Origin: an uncultured Erysipelotrichaceae bacterium | Lineage (GTDB): Bacteria; Bacillota_I; Bacilli_A; RF39; UBA660 | Direction: 5' to 3' | Length of the DNA stretch: 64,000 nt | Assembly (NCBI GenBank): GCA_902793375.1 | Contig: CADBDE010000011.1 | Location: forward strand, 1 to 64,000 | In this document: piece by piece, positions 9,708-21,500 of the stretch | Layout of the letters: each line of letters begins with the position of its first letter | Numbering within the stretch: the stretch's first letter is position 1 | Notes under the pieces: model-generated | Databases searched by the model: none | What the model saw: only the letters and a program-made list of their open reading frames with translations | Told to the model about the DNA's origin: nothing | Program-made: the position numbers and the translations under genes

Positions 9708-12338
9708 ATGCCAAGTTACGGATATAGACAAAATTACAGTGATTTATTTTTCACTCCTACATATAATCAACCTGTAGCACCTATTGATTTAGAGCAATTA
9801 GCTACTAGTTATGATACTCTTCAAAAAAGACATGATACAGCTGTTACAACATTAAGTAACTATAAAGAAGCTTTATCTGAACTTGATTTAAATCCTGCTG
9901 AATCTGAATATATAAATAATCTTGCTACAGAACTTGATAGAAGTTTAGTAGATAATGCTAATTATAATAATTTAGGTTTTGGATTAAATGCTTTGATTAA
10001 ACAATATGGAGATGTTATGTCTAATCAAGGTCTTCGTGGTAGATTAGATGCTCAAAAAAATTATAAAGCATATTTATCTAATCTTGAAGCTAATAAGACT
10101 CTTGATGAAGATACAAAAGCATATTATAGGGAACATAATAAATATTATTATAATCCTCAATTTGATGAACAAGGCAGAGAAATAAAAGGTGCAGAATGGC
10201 AACCTATTGAAAGAGAAACAGATACTGTTAATACAGCAGCATTAATGATACAAGCTATGCAGATGGCTGCTAAAGATTCTGGTGGTGGTGATACAGTTTA
10301 TTTCAAAGATGCTAATGGTCAATGGACTACAAATATTGATGCTTCTGCCGATGGTATGCCATATTATAAAACTCATGGTACCTATGAGAAATTAACAAAA
10401 GAAAAAATTAAAGCTGCTTATGAAACAGTAATTGCTAATACTCCTGGAGCAATGGCTAGTCTTGAACAAGATTATAAAGTTCAAAATTGGAAATATGATA
10501 AAAATGGAGATATTGGTGTAGGACCAACAACTGACGAAAAAGGTGTAAAACTTAATTTTAAACAATATTTAGATAAAAGATTTGATGGTTTTTATCAGTC
10601 TGCTACATATACTAAATATACCAATACTTTTACTCCTTTAACAGGTTTAAGTCTTGAAGCTAAATTGGCTCAGCAAGCAGCAAAAGATGCTGCTAAAAAT
10701 AACGGAGATTTTGCTAATATGATAGCTAATATGACAAATGTAACTCCTGGACGATATTATGTTAAACGAGATCAAGCTCTTCAAGGTGCTATTGGACAAA
10801 AAAGCGCATCACTTGAAAAGTTAAATAGTTTTGCTAAAAATGCAGGATTTGATTTTGATATAGCTAATGCTGATACTTCTTTTGATAAAATAGTTCAAAA
10901 TTATAAAAATAATAAACAAGCTATACCTGATGAATTATATGATGCTTATCAAACTTATAAAACCTCAATAGATAAGATTAATCAAATACTTCCAGATGGA
11001 TTATCTGATGATTATAAACAAAGATTGGAATGTATTTCAGCTTTGAATGTTGGTGCAGACTTATCTACTTTAAAAGATAATAATGGAAATTTAAACAAAT
11101 ATGTAGCTGAGTTTAGCAATTATATTAATTATTTATATAAAGATAATGATACATTTGAACTTCCAATTTATGGCAAAAATATTGATAAATTTGTAAGAGA
11201 AAATCCTAAATTTGAAAACGAGTATGGTATAAAATTACAATATAATGGTCAAAATAAGTTATTAGTTTTACCAAAAGAAAATGCTCAAAATATATATAAA
11301 GTAGCAAATGGTTTACAAGATTATTTCAGTAATTATAATTTTTCTGTTACTGGTGTTAGACCTAGAACTACAGCAACATCTTTATATAAAATTATAGGTT
11401 TATACAAACAAATAAATGAACCTGTTGAACTTATTTCATCAGAACAAACTTTAATCCCAACAAATAATGTTTCTATAGGAGATATTGCTGAAACTTGGGC
11501 AATAAATGCTGTTAATACTGGGAAATCTTCGGATATAGATAAAGCTAAAGAAAGTATTCAAGAGACATTATGGGGTAGTCTTACAAGTGGTATAAATAAT
11601 AATTATGGAGCTAGAATTAATTTAGGATATGGTGTAGATAATAATCCTATGAATTATGCTACTACTGGCAATCAAAGAGAAGCAATGCTTAGATTACTTG
11701 AATTAGCTATATCATCCGATAAAGAAAATGTTGGTATAAATGTTGATCAAAATACTTTTAATACAACAGGTACAATAACATTTACTGATAAAATGCTTGA
11801 AGATAGTCATTTTACAGCACTTATGAAAGCTGCTGGCATTAATGAAAAAGCTATTAGTGTAACATTTATTGCTGATAATTTATTTAATAATCAAGTTAAA
11901 AATCAAATGCTTAAAGACCCTAACTATGGTAGTAAACTTCAATTTTTCGAAGATAAAGCTGCTGGTGTTAGAGAATTTACTTCTCCTATAGGAACTACAA
12001 TTCAAACTGATGGAGAAAATTATTTATATGATGATGGATATGGGCAATATACGGTTAGTGAACAACAAGCTGTAAGTGCTTATACTGCTAATCAGATGTT
12101 TCATGATTTAGTTAAACTTTATGGAAATATTCTTGTTAGTAGCAATTCTAAACAACTTCCGCAACAATACGCTATTGGATTTGCAAATACTGTTTTGGAT
12201 ATAACAAAACGATTGTCACCGCAAGATAGTTCTGCTACAAGTTATAGTGAACTTTCTTCAGTAGGTAAAATACAATATCAAAAAATAGCTAATGCGTTAG
12301 ACGCAGAAGTAGATAAATATTATTTAACAAATGAGTAA
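9708..12338 (+). CDS. Large virion cargo protein candidate
   Basis: 876 aa, predicted mostly helical from its A/L/E/K/Q pattern, with an N-terminal aromatic stretch (MPSYGYRQNYSDLFF) followed by a coiled-coil-like region (residues 30-140). No enzyme motif is recognised. It lies just upstream of the two giant cargo proteins and ends 2 nt before the next ATG. In crAss-like phages the gene at this place encodes a protein carried inside the capsid or tail barrel and ejected with DNA; that role is inferred from gene order. Confidence 0.5.
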   Translation: MPSYGYRQNYSDLFFTPTYNQPVAPIDLEQLATSYDTLQKRHDTAVTTLSNYKEALSELDLNPAESEYINNLATELDRSLVDNANYNNLGFGLNALIKQYGDVMSNQGLRGRLDAQKNYKAYLSNLEANKTLDEDTKAYYREHNKYYYNPQFDEQGREIKGAEWQPIERETDTVNTAALMIQAMQMAAKDSGGGDTVYFKDANGQWTTNIDASADGMPYYKTHGTYEKLTKEKIKAAYETVIANTPGAMASLEQDYKVQNWKYDKNGDIGVGPTTDEKGVKLNFKQYLDKRFDGFYQSATYTKYTNTFTPLTGLSLEAKLAQQAAKDAAKNNGDFANMIANMTNVTPGRYYVKRDQALQGAIGQKSASLEKLNSFAKNAGFDFDIANADTSFDKIVQNYKNNKQAIPDELYDAYQTYKTSIDKINQILPDGLSDDYKQRLECISALNVGADLSTLKDNNGNLNKYVAEFSNYINYLYKDNDTFELPIYGKNIDKFVRENPKFENEYGIKLQYNGQNKLLVLPKENAQNIYKVANGLQDYFSNYNFSVTGVRPRTTATSLYKIIGLYKQINEPVELISSEQTLIPTNNVSIGDIAETWAINAVNTGKSSDIDKAKESIQETLWGSLTSGINNNYGARINLGYGVDNNPMNYATTGNQREAMLRLLELAISSDKENVGINVDQNTFNTTGTITFTDKMLEDSHFTALMKAAGINEKAISVTFIADNLFNNQVKNQMLKDPNYGSKLQFFEDKAAGVREFTSPIGTTIQTDGENYLYDDGYGQYTVSEQQAVSAYTANQMFHDLVKLYGNILVSSNSKQLPQQYAIGFANTVLDITKRLSPQDSSATSYSELSSVGKIQYQKIANALDAEVDKYYLTNE

Positions 12339-12340
12339 TT

Positions 12341-15300
12341 ATGCCAGATTTATTAACTGTTTTAAATAATGCTCAAAGTGAAGCTCCTGTCAATGCGGCA
12401 GGGGCTTCTCCTACTTATAATCCTTTTGAACAACTTAGAGAGGATTATTCTGAAAACGGATTAAGTAGAATACTTAATCAAGAAACTGGTGTTTCAAATA
12501 CACCTTTAAAAGTGGATAATATAGATAAATATGTCCCTTACGGGGTATATTTTAATGACATAGATACTGAAGCTGACATGAATCGTGTCAGAGCAGAAAA
12601 TCAATCTGTTGGTGAACAATTAGGTAGAATGCTTATTCAAACAGGTGCTGATAGAGTTGGTTTAGGTATACTTAGAGGTTTTAGTGATGTATTAGACCCA
12701 ATATATTCTCTTATTTCTGATGATGAATTACAAGATTATAGTAATCCTGTTAGTGCTAAAATCGAAGAATGGCAAAATGCTATTCGTGATAGATATGAAA
12801 TATATAGAAAAGACCCAAGTAAAGGTATAGATATATCTGATTTTGCTTGGTATATGAATGGACTTACTGATGTAGCTAGTACCGTTGCTTTATATGTTCC
12901 TGCTTGGGGAATTAGTAAAGCTGTAGGTTTAGCTGGAAAAGGTTTAAGTCTTGCTGGAAAAGCATTAAGAACTGCTGAAAGAGTAGGAGATGTTGGTTCA
13001 AAATTAGGTATTAGTGCTACAACTGCTAGAAATCTTAAAGAAGGTACAAAACTTTTAGGTCAAGCAGGTTTAATGAGAATTGGTGAAAATTATCAAGAAG
13101 CTCGTGAAGTATATAATGATATAAAAGATAATACAACACAATTACTTTCTAATATGTCTGCTGAAGAACGTGAAAAACTTTATAGTAGACGACCTGATTT
13201 TATTAATATGTCTGACGACGAAATTGCTACAAAACTTGCTGAAGATGGTGCTACTAATACTTTTATTGAAGATATGTTTCTTATAGGCTTTGATGCTTTA
13301 CAATTAAGAGCAATAGGAAATATGTGGAAAGGATTTACTAATAGAGCCACAAATACTGCTATTAAAGAAGCTCAAGCTAATGCTGTAAGAGGATTAGCTG
13401 GAGAAACTGCTGAAACTGCTACTGAAGAAGGTTTTAGAGGTATTAGTAGAAAATTCTCTAAATATATACCAACATTCAATACTTTAAAAGATTATGTTGG
13501 AGAATGGACTGAAGGTCTTGAAGAAGCATATCAATATGTTGCTCAAACTCATAATACTGCTGTAGCAAAAAGTATTATAAATAATAAAGAACACATTCCT
13601 ACTTTTAGTGATTATCTTACTGATAGTCAAATGTGGAATAGTGCTATTTGGGGTTTTATTGGTGGTGCTATGTTTCAAGGAATTATGACTGCTGGTCAAT
13701 CCGCAGTTGATAAAATAATGAAACGAGAAGATGCTGGAACTAAAGCTAGGATTGAAGAAATTAATGGTAGACAAGCTATTCTAAATAATTTACTTCAAGA
13801 TTTATCTGATGCTTATGAAAAACGAACTCCTAGATTAGATAACGAAGGCAATATTGTAAAGGATTCTAGAGGAGATACTATTTATGATGATTTAAGTGAT
13901 GAAGAAGCTGCTCTTAGAGTTGAAGAAATTAAAAATAAATATATTCTTGATTTAGTTTATAATGCAGCTAATAAAGGCAACTATGATTTATTAAAAGATA
14001 TGTTTAGTAGCAGACAAGCTAAGAAATATATTGATGATAATTTAAATAATCAAGAAAATTCAGAAGATTTTATTGCAGATGTTACTTCTAGAATGGATAG
14101 AGTATATAATACTTATCTTGAAGAACTAGAAAAAGCAGATTCTGCTGGCATAAAAAATCCTGGTACTGTTGAAAAAGTTGCTTATAGTAATGTTGTTAAA
14201 AGGAGTATGCTAAATGATTTAATTGATAGGGGTACAGCAATAAATGGACAAATTGATTCCCTTTACGGGGGATTAATAAATGGTGATACTTCTTCCCTTT
14301 CTCCTCTTGAACAAGGTATTCTTGCAGAAGCTGTTTCTGAATATAATGCTAAAGCTAGTCATAATATGCTTTCTAGTTATATTCAACAAATGGATACTAG
14401 AAAACAACAAAACGAACAATTACATAAAGCAGGTTTAATCGGTGATTTGGCTTTTGAAAGAGAACAAAAAAATATAGATGATACTGTTAACAAAGTTGCA
14501 GCACAATACGGAATAGTAAAAGATGGTAAAGTTTTAACAGATATAAATGAAATAAGAGAATTTATATCTAATCCTGATAATATTTTATTAAGTGGTACAA
14601 TAGATACTATAGAGCAATATAGTAAAGATTTATTAGCAAATTTAAATAATAGCCAAGTAAATAAATTACAACAAAATATTCTTAAGAGTCAAGTAATTAA
14701 TAAGAAAGAAGATTATCTTAAATCTGCTGAATATCACGAAAGACTTTATGAAGCTGCTAGAGAAGCGACATATCAGAGTGCTAAAAAAGCATTAGAAGAT
14801 ATTTATAATACTGCTGATAATATAGATGATGTTACAAATTATATTAAAACTAGAAATAGAGGAGGTTTAAGTGAACAAACAGCTAATGATATAACAACAG
14901 CTTATACAACAATGGCTAACTTTGTTAGCAGAGAACAAGACGAAGATGTTGAAAGAGATATAGATAATATTATAAAAGATGCTAAAGCAAAAAGAAATGC
15001 TCCAAGAGTTACTACTCCTCAAGGTGCTGTAACAACTCCAAAGCTAGATCTTAATGATAATGCTCAAGCTGCTACAAATCCTGGAACAAATACTACTCAA
15101 AGTAGTGTTGAAAATAATAATCCTGCTCCTGTAGTAGAACAAAATCCAGCTGTTGCAATTCCACAAACACCAACACCAGAAGAACAACTTGTTGCAGGTT
15201 CCCCCGTAGGGAATACATTAAATGATGACGAATCTCCTGCTCCTGACTTTGTAGAAAATAATAGTTTTGCTCAATTTGCAGAACAAGAACGACAAGAAGT

Positions 15301-18300
15301 TCGTAAAGAATTAGATATTCAGAAAAATGTTGCTAAAAGATTAAAAACTTATAAAGCAGAATTAAAAACTAGTAGTGCTTCTGAAATATATAATAAAATA
15401 CGACCAGAATTAGTAAATGATTTTGGTAAAGATTTTGTTGATGAAAATGAAAGAACTATTAATAGTTTTATTGAGAGCGCAAAAGCTTTACTTAATCTTG
15501 GTATAGAACCTGGTGTGTTTAGGTCAGCTGTAGATTTTGGAGAAATTTTATTTAATCCTACAAACGATAATGTTTTAGCATTATTAGATGAATATGCAGC
15601 TACAAGAAAAATAAATACTTTTAATGATAAAATTCCTATAAGTCTTCGTTCATTAATTAGATATATTTATAATAAAAATAAAACTATAGATCCTACTGTT
15701 GCATATCAATTATATGAAAATATTAGAAATGGTTTAGCTGCTAGTAGAGGAAAATTTAATATACGAGAAAATTTAAAAAATAAATATACACTTGAAGATA
15801 TTAAGACAATAATGTCTGAAAGTACAGAAGATCCTATTAAAATTGATTCTAGAATAAATTTAAATGCAGCAAACGAACCGTCTGCAAATTATGCTTTAGC
15901 TAAATTAAATGATGGTAGTCCTGTTACAGTTAGAAGAAATAAATATGGTAATGGTGTAGAATTTTTTGCTAGTGGTGCTAAAATAGGTTATAATATATTT
16001 AGAAAAACAAATGATGGTGTGGGATATAGTTACAAATCTCAAGATAAGATTGCAGGACAATCTTATTTTTCTTATAATTTATATAAAAATAACGGAGAAT
16101 ATAGTTCTACATTATTAGATGTTTTTGATATAATTATAAATAATAAGCCTGGCACATATAAAATAAATGGTCAAACTATAAATATAACAGAAAACGATAT
16201 TAATGAATTTAGAAGTGTTTTAGAGCTTAAAGGAAAACACATAACTGATGATATTTATGAAACATTAAAGAAAAATAAAGTTGTTGAATATATTTTCACA
16301 GCTAATATGATACCTGATGTATCTAAAAATGTTATAGTTGGTAATAATGGTAAAATAGGCTTATTTGAAAGATTATCTAATATTTTACAATATCCTATAG
16401 ATAATATTAGATTTGCTGATATTGACGATCCTTCTGTATTATTTGATAGTATTAAAGATTGGATTGCTAGAGAATATGAAAATTATGCTTATACTGAACA
16501 ATTATTTAATAAATTACAAATTAATCCTATAGTTCAAATACCTGTAAAAAGTCTTAATAGAGGTAAACCTCAATATAGTACTAATTTTGATACTCAATTA
16601 GTAGATGCTATTCCTCAAAGACTTCACAATTCAGTACAAGTTGTAAGACTAATTAACGGAGATAAAGTTTCAGAAGATGGAAAACTTATTAGACAACATA
16701 TCTCAGATAATGGAACTTCTTTACCTCATTATTTCCAAATAGCTTTACCTAATGGTACAAAATATCCAGAATTTGTTGATATATCGCAAGCAGAATGGAC
16801 TAATGAAGGATATGGTAAAGCTATTGCTGATGAATTATACAATTTGTTTATAAAACATTTAAATAGTGAAGATGAAAATTCTTATGATGATTTATATAAA
16901 CATTTAAAATCAATATTAGATATAGATGGTTTAATAATTGATAGTAAAATATATGAAGATAACGGAACTAAAGAAAATAATTATTCTAAGAAAATTATTA
17001 TAGGTTCTCCTACTGACGAAAAAGCTAAAATAGTAATATATAAATATAATAAAGATAATAGTGTTGCTCATAATATATCTGTTAAAATAGATAATGCAGA
17101 TAGTTATAATATATTATTAAAAGACAGTGAAGGAGTTAATAATATAATTAGAAATGCTATAACTCATATATTAACAGGTGCTAGATATAGTTTTCCTGCA
17201 GCTATTCTTGATTCTGGTATAAACGAAAATGTTAATGAATATATTAAAAAAACTGATACAGGATATGATTTAAAGATTGGAAGTATGTCAGAACATTATC
17301 CTACTTTTGCTAGTTTTATGATTGCAAATAAAACTGCCACAACCAATCTTAGAAAAATAACACATAAAAGAGGAAATCAAAGCGAAATAGAAGATAATTA
17401 TGATTATTTTGATAATAATGGATTTGTACCTAATAATAGAGCCGCTGCAAGATTAACTCTTGAACCTAATGTTAATGAATATGAAGCTATTACTGAAGAA
17501 GAACTTAAACGCCGTGAAAATACTGAAACAAATAGAATAGATGAAATAAATAAAATTATTAATGAAGGTAACAAAGAGGCTTATGAAATTCAAACTTTTG
17601 TAAATACTGTTTCTCCTAATTTTGCTAAAGCTGTATTTGATAAAGAATATTATGGTGTTTCCTTACGGGGAATCTTACCTTCTGAAATTGATATTAAGCC
17701 TAATGAATTATATAATAATGAACAAAATACTTCTGGTTTATATAATCCTACTATTGGAAGAATAACTTTATTTAAGCCTTACTTTGATAAAATAACATCT
17801 AATAATGGTGCTTATCAAGCAATGAGAATATTGCTTCACGAAAGTATTCATAAACAGATTAAAGATAATTCTATTCCTATAAATACAGCTACGATGAATA
17901 GTCGTATTGGAGAAGTTTGGAACGCTTTACAGAAAGCAATTAATGATGTGAATAGTTCTGAATATAAAGATTTAAAAAATGCTTACGGTGATAATGTTCA
18001 AGCTGTAATTAATAATTTAAGAGATAATTTACAAACTATTATTGATAATACTGGAGGCAATATTGCAAGTAGAAACGAAGAACTTATTGTTGAAGCTATA
18101 ACATCTAAAAATTTTAGTGATGTTTTAAATAATATAAATACTCCAAATGAAAAAGTTGGAGAGCCAAAAACTTTATTGCAAAAAATTTTGCAATTTATAA
18201 GAAATTTATTTAACTTTGGCAGAAACGGCAACAATAAGATAAAAGATGATACTCTTCTTGCTAAAGTATTTAATAGTTTTACTGAAGAAGTAAGTGCTAT

Positions 18301-18520
18301 TGACCAAAACCCCGTAATGGATGATACAATAATTGAAGATTATAATGATGATGGCTATGATGATGGCTATGATGATAATGCTGCTTTACTTAGTAGTGTT
18401 GATTTTGATAATATAGAAATTCCAAATAAAAACGCTTTAGCCAGTATCTTATCCGTTTCCGAAAATGCCTCTATGACCGAAATGCTTGAGCGTGGTGAGC
18501 TTCAAATGCGTTGCGTATAG
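12341..18520 (+). CDS. Giant virion protein with a zincin-type protease motif
   Basis: 2059 aa. Near the N-terminus (about 155-215) is the DFAWYMNGLTDVAS / YVPAWGISKAVGLAG block typical of crAss cargo proteins, with an amphipathic membrane-active stretch. A long helical middle follows, then a Pro/Asn-rich linker (about 885-960). HESIH at residues 1833-1837 fits the HExxH zinc-metalloprotease motif, and NEELIVEA (about 1912-1919) could give the third ligand. The C-terminus has a D-G-Y-D-D repeat followed by S-S-V-D-F-D-N (about 2018-2024), which recurs inside the downstream 4200-aa protein. Five dispersed elements lie within. It is probably ejected with the RNA polymerase; protease activity is a hypothesis. 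Confidence 0.6.
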   Translation: MPDLLTVLNNAQSEAPVNAAGASPTYNPFEQLREDYSENGLSRILNQETGVSNTPLKVDNIDKYVPYGVYFNDIDTEADMNRVRAENQSVGEQLGRMLIQTGADRVGLGILRGFSDVLDPIYSLISDDELQDYSNPVSAKIEEWQNAIRDRYEIYRKDPSKGIDISDFAWYMNGLTDVASTVALYVPAWGISKAVGLAGKGLSLAGKALRTAERVGDVGSKLGISATTARNLKEGTKLLGQAGLMRIGENYQEAREVYNDIKDNTTQLLSNMSAEEREKLYSRRPDFINMSDDEIATKLAEDGATNTFIEDMFLIGFDALQLRAIGNMWKGFTNRATNTAIKEAQANAVRGLAGETAETATEEGFRGISRKFSKYIPTFNTLKDYVGEWTEGLEEAYQYVAQTHNTAVAKSIINNKEHIPTFSDYLTDSQMWNSAIWGFIGGAMFQGIMTAGQSAVDKIMKREDAGTKARIEEINGRQAILNNLLQDLSDAYEKRTPRLDNEGNIVKDSRGDTIYDDLSDEEAALRVEEIKNKYILDLVYNAANKGNYDLLKDMFSSRQAKKYIDDNLNNQENSEDFIADVTSRMDRVYNTYLEELEKADSAGIKNPGTVEKVAYSNVVKRSMLNDLIDRGTAINGQIDSLYGGLINGDTSSLSPLEQGILAEAVSEYNAKASHNMLSSYIQQMDTRKQQNEQLHKAGLIGDLAFEREQKNIDDTVNKVAAQYGIVKDGKVLTDINEIREFISNPDNILLSGTIDTIEQYSKDLLANLNNSQVNKLQQNILKSQVINKKEDYLKSAEYHERLYEAAREATYQSAKKALEDIYNTADNIDDVTNYIKTRNRGGLSEQTANDITTAYTTMANFVSREQDEDVERDIDNIIKDAKAKRNAPRVTTPQGAVTTPKLDLNDNAQAATNPGTNTTQSSVENNNPAPVVEQNPAVAIPQTPTPEEQLVAGSPVGNTLNDDESPAPDFVENNSFAQFAEQERQEVRKELDIQKNVAKRLKTYKAELKTSSASEIYNKIRPELVNDFGKDFVDENERTINSFIESAKALLNLGIEPGVFRSAVDFGEILFNPTNDNVLALLDEYAATRKINTFNDKIPISLRSLIRYIYNKNKTIDPTVAYQLYENIRNGLAASRGKFNIRENLKNKYTLEDIKTIMSESTEDPIKIDSRINLNAANEPSANYALAKLNDGSPVTVRRNKYGNGVEFFASGAKIGYNIFRKTNDGVGYSYKSQDKIAGQSYFSYNLYKNNGEYSSTLLDVFDIIINNKPGTYKINGQTINITENDINEFRSVLELKGKHITDDIYETLKKNKVVEYIFTANMIPDVSKNVIVGNNGKIGLFERLSNILQYPIDNIRFADIDDPSVLFDSIKDWIAREYENYAYTEQLFNKLQINPIVQIPVKSLNRGKPQYSTNFDTQLVDAIPQRLHNSVQVVRLINGDKVSEDGKLIRQHISDNGTSLPHYFQIALPNGTKYPEFVDISQAEWTNEGYGKAIADELYNLFIKHLNSEDENSYDDLYKHLKSILDIDGLIIDSKIYEDNGTKENNYSKKIIIGSPTDEKAKIVIYKYNKDNSVAHNISVKIDNADSYNILLKDSEGVNNIIRNAITHILTGARYSFPAAILDSGINENVNEYIKKTDTGYDLKIGSMSEHYPTFASFMIANKTATTNLRKITHKRGNQSEIEDNYDYFDNNGFVPNNRAAARLTLEPNVNEYEAITEEELKRRENTETNRIDEINKIINEGNKEAYEIQTFVNTVSPNFAKAVFDKEYYGVSLRGILPSEIDIKPNELYNNEQNTSGLYNPTIGRITLFKPYFDKITSNNGAYQAMRILLHESIHKQIKDNSIPINTATMNSRIGEVWNALQKAINDVNSSEYKDLKNAYGDNVQAVINNLRDNLQTIIDNTGGNIASRNEELIVEAITSKNFSDVLNNINTPNEKVGEPKTLLQKILQFIRNLFNFGRNGNNKIKDDTLLAKVFNSFTEEVSAIDQNPVMDDTIIEDYNDDGYDDGYDDNAALLSSVDFDNIEIPNKNALASILSVSENASMTEMLERGELQMRCV

Positions 18521-18546
18521 GGTAGTTCAATTTATATATTTAAATC

Positions 18547-18590
18547 GCTTGTAGGGCTTTAAAATGAGTCCTACAAGCAAAACTTTTTAG
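18547..18590 (+). terminator. Hairpin between the two giant cargo genes
   Basis: GCTTGTAGGGCT (18547-18558) pairs with AGTCCTACAAGC (18567-18578) in a 12-bp stem with one G-U pair and an 8-nt loop, followed by AAAACTTTTT. It lies 9 nt before the 4200-aa gene, in one of the few gaps of this operon. It could be a leaky terminator, an RNase processing site or an mRNA-stabilising hairpin. The 5' arm sequence recurs at 6979 and, inverted, at about 36806. Confidence 0.6.
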
Positions 18591-18598
18591 AACAACTT

Positions 18599-21500
18599 AT
18601 GAAAGATTGTAGTATTAAACCTTATCAAGAAACAAAGGCTTGGGATGTTATTAAAGAGCTGGAACATAATGACGGTACAAGTGCTATAAAATTACTAAGT
18701 GCTGTTGTTTCAAAAGATTTTGTAGATTTTGTTAAAAAAGATGGTAGAGTTAATCTTGAAGTAGATAAAGTTAACTATGATTCTATAACAAATGCTTTTG
18801 AAGATGTTAATAAAAATACTGTAAAAAGTATTATTAGAAATTATAGAAAACAGAAATTTTTTGACCCAAAATATACTTCTACAATATCTGCATCTAGTGG
18901 TTTGTATACATTTGGTAGTAGAGAAGTTTTTGAAGATGCTAAGACTTTACTTTCAAATGTATTATTTAATATTTATTATAATGCTGACGAAAGAATTAGA
19001 AAAACTGAAGATTTTAGAAATGGAGCAATAAGAAAAGCTGTTAATCAGATAAATAGTAAAATAATAGATATTTATGCTGATATGACAAATGTTCCAAAAG
19101 ATAATAAAACTAGAATAGCTTTTAAACAAAAAAACTTTTATAAACAAGTACCTACTTCAAAGGGTGTTCCTACTAGAACATTTGATTTTGATAGGTTTGC
19201 TTCAGTTGTTAATTATGTTTACGAAAAAGGAAACGATATACAAAAGAATTATGCTGATTTAGCATTAACATTGAATAGTTATAATATTGGTGATGATTCA
19301 ATTAAAAGTTATTCTTCTAGATTTATGTCAGAAGTTTTAGCAAATAAAAAGATTTCTCAATTATTTGCTGTAGCTGATGAATTTGATATAGAAGATGTTG
19401 TTACTAGTACTATTTATGTTGATGAAGATCATATGGAAGACGGAATGTATGCTGATGAAACTGATGCTAGTACAAATCAGTGGCTTATGGATAGTATTAA
19501 ATCTTCTAGTGATAAATTTGCTTCTCAATTTACTAAATTATATTTTGAAAGTTTAATTAAACTTGCAAGTGTAGATAATAATTATCAAGATTATTATAGA
19601 AATAATTCTTTTGGTGCTGTTGAATTTCATAATTATTCTGATTGTAATAATCAATTATTAACAATAATGACAGAAAGAGGTGGTTTTAAATCTCTTGATG
19701 ATTTTATTGCAGCTTTAGATGAATATGGAGAAACAGTTCCTGAATATAGAGCATTTGCAAAAGTAGCAGATGATTTTTCTAAAGATAGAAATCTTGGTTA
19801 TAAAATATTTACAGATTTAAGAAATAAAGTTATAGATAAAGTAAGACTATCAATAATAGAAGATAATAATCCTATAGATGTTCATCAAGCTAATCCTACT
19901 AATAATAACGAAAATGCAAATACTTTTAAATTTACAAAAGATATTCAAAGCAGTATTTTCAAAGTAGAACATTATACTGTTTTACAAGGACTTAAAGAAA
20001 TTAAAAGTGCTTTAGAAAATAATGAAAAATTAACTAAAGGCAATATATCTGACCAAAGAAAAGCTATAACTGTAGAATATATTAAAACTGTATTTAAACA
20101 ATATTTTCCAAATATAGATACAAATATTATAGATTCTTATATAAAAAATAAAGATGTTATATACGATGCAGTAAATCAAAAGAATGTTGCTCCAGAAATT
20201 AAAAATATAAAGTCTTTATTAGAATATATCGAATCTATTGCACAAAGTGCTTTAAAAGATTTTAACGATTATAATATAAATGAACATCGAAGACAACAAG
20301 CTTTTGCAAATAATAGAGCTGTTCAACAAGGATTAGTAAATAGACCTTTAGAACAAATACCTGATAGAAAACTTATAAGTGATCCTCTTAATGCTAAAAT
20401 AGGAAAATTAGCTAGAGAATTATCCAAATATAGTACAACAAAAGCTGAATACACTTCAAAAAATATTGAAGGTAAACAACAATCTGATGCTACTTATAAT
20501 AATTTTATAAGTTTTGTAACAGGAGCATTTGAATCTGTAGAAAGTATAGATGCTTATGTTAGAAGTAAATTTAGAGGTAGTAATTTAAGATATAGTAATC
20601 TTGTCGGTAATCATAAATTATCGCCTTTTACTATAACTAAAGATTCTAACGATGTATATAATGTTTCTGCTAAGAAAACTAAATTGGATGGTAAAGAAAT
20701 CCCTCTTGCTGCTAGAATTATAAGAATGAAATTAATTGATGGTGTTGAAAATATAACTAGTGATGTTACTGCTGGCTATACTTCAATGTCTGATATTGAT
20801 TACATGGGTTTAGGACTAGCATCTTACATTAAAGGTATTAGAGATTATTCTGCATATTCCTCTTACGGGGAAACTTTAGATGGTGTAAAAACATATATTA
20901 TGCCTACACCTTCTGATGCACCTAAGAATTTTATGATTACTTTACCTAGTTATTCTGCTGGTAGTGAGCAAACAAACGCTGTTGCTAATATTATAAAAGC
21001 ACAAATATTTGAGGCTCTTAAATCTAGAATTAGAATTGGTAGAGCTAATTCAACTGCCGATTTAATAGATAATTATGACTATAAAAAGAATTGGAAAGTT
21101 AATAATTGGAAAGAACTAGACGGCAATATATTTAAGTTTGATAGATTATTTAATTTTGATAATTCTATTGACACAAAAGCTAGAATAGTTGAAATAATTG
21201 ATAAACATATAGGAAATTTAATGGATGATGTTGAGGCGTTGGCTTCAGCTATGAAATATGATGAAAATAATCATTATAGTGCAGAACTTCCTGTAAATAC
21301 TCAGGAGTTTATTAATGATATAAACAAATTAGCTAGAGAATGGATAAAAGTTGCTAAAGAACATGCTATGAGTATAAAAGAAAATTATACTCCTGTATTT
21401 GATGTTCTTAAAATTAATGATAATGATTATCAAGATTATTATGTTAATTTTTATATTGCACAAACCACTATTGATGATTTATTTAGAGGAGCGAAAGAAT